Shown in pieces: positions 63,909-64,000 of a stretch of 64,000 bases of DNA. The number at the start of each line of letters is the position of its first letter. Position 1 is the stretch's first letter. The translations under genes and the position numbers were made by a program. A model generated the notes under the pieces. The model saw only the letters and a list, made by a program, of their open reading frames with translations, was not told where the DNA came from and did not search any database. Origin of the DNA: Methylobacillus arboreus (lineage in GTDB: Bacteria > Pseudomonadota > Gammaproteobacteria > Burkholderiales > Methylophilaceae). The stretch lies in assembly GCF_020532725.1 (NCBI RefSeq), contig NZ_JAJAVC010000003.1:868001-932000 (forward strand), in the 5' to 3' direction.

Positions 63909-64000
63909 CTGCAAAGCCACTTCCTGCGATCACCTGATCATATTCCAACCGCTCCAGCCTGCCTTTTCTGATGATCTCTGTAGTCATGTTGCCTTCGTTC
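63901..64000 (-). CDS. C-terminal end of an upstream pse-locus gene (partial)
   Basis: The last 33 codons read NEGNMTTEIIRKGRLERLEY, then DQVIAGSGFADA and TAA. The N-terminal part lies beyond base 64000. Overlap with pseG suggests it belongs to the same operon (for example pseF, pseH or pseC), but the visible tail is too short to say which. Confidence 0.6.
   Translation of the reverse strand, partial: NEGNMTTEIIRKGRLERLEYDQVIAGSGFADA

Overview
The window reads as chromosome of a moderately GC-rich Gram-negative proteobacterium. Gene content (bo3 quinol oxidase cyoABCDE, RelA, Ada/AlkB, ShlB-type two-partner transporter, HME-type RND efflux, pseudaminic acid genes) and protein style point to a betaproteobacterium, possibly a methylotroph of the Methylophilaceae. 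That placement is inference; no rRNA or methanol-oxidation gene lies in the window to prove it.

Layout. (1) 1-7347: a very large autotransporter adhesin, cut by the left edge, lies directly downstream of a c-di-GMP phosphodiesterase-type gene fused to a phage Ner/Nlp-like DNA-binding domain. A CI-repressor-like gene is divergent from them. (2) 7411-9961: an unknown membrane protein, a DUF2059 protein, a lipoprotein, a MITE-like repeat and an internally deleted IS3-family element. (3) 10096-17916: a tRNA-Leu(UAA) carrying a ~7.7 kb integrative element. It has a tyrosine integrase, two unrecognised AT-rich genes, AlpA, a small unknown protein, a P4-alpha-like primase/helicase and a terminal HTH gene. 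Two 142-bp, 96 % identical inverted repeats packed with TCGGGGC iterons bracket the replication module. (4) 17980-25506: a metal-efflux RND operon ending in its own two-component system. (5) 25652-31670: SDR/LysR pair, acetyltransferase, amidotransferase, then an alkylation-repair group (ada, alkB, a HhH glycosylase). (6) 31777-46004: relA, a secreted small protein, an ecotin-like protease inhibitor, cyoABCDE, stress and transport genes, a variant ribosomal protein L36, a cupin, srkA and gdhA.

(7) 46069-53152 is the most unusual part: a ShlB/FhaC-type outer-membrane transporter, a 626-residue lipoprotein-like protein built of Pro-Val units spaced 4, 7, 11 or 18 residues apart, a HNOBA-like/PAS histidine kinase, a MerR/BldC-type HTH-REC regulator and a lone REC protein. 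A 17-base sequence made of tandem 9-bp repeats occurs at both ends of the regulatory block. This suggests that the regulator controls the surface-protein genes and itself.

(8) 53158-64000: hpt, galU, and a minus-strand polysaccharide locus (4,6-dehydratase, small phosphoglycosyl transferase, epimerase/reductase, glycosyltransferases, methyltransferase, pseI, pseG). It runs off the right edge and probably makes an O-antigen or other glycan containing pseudaminic acid.
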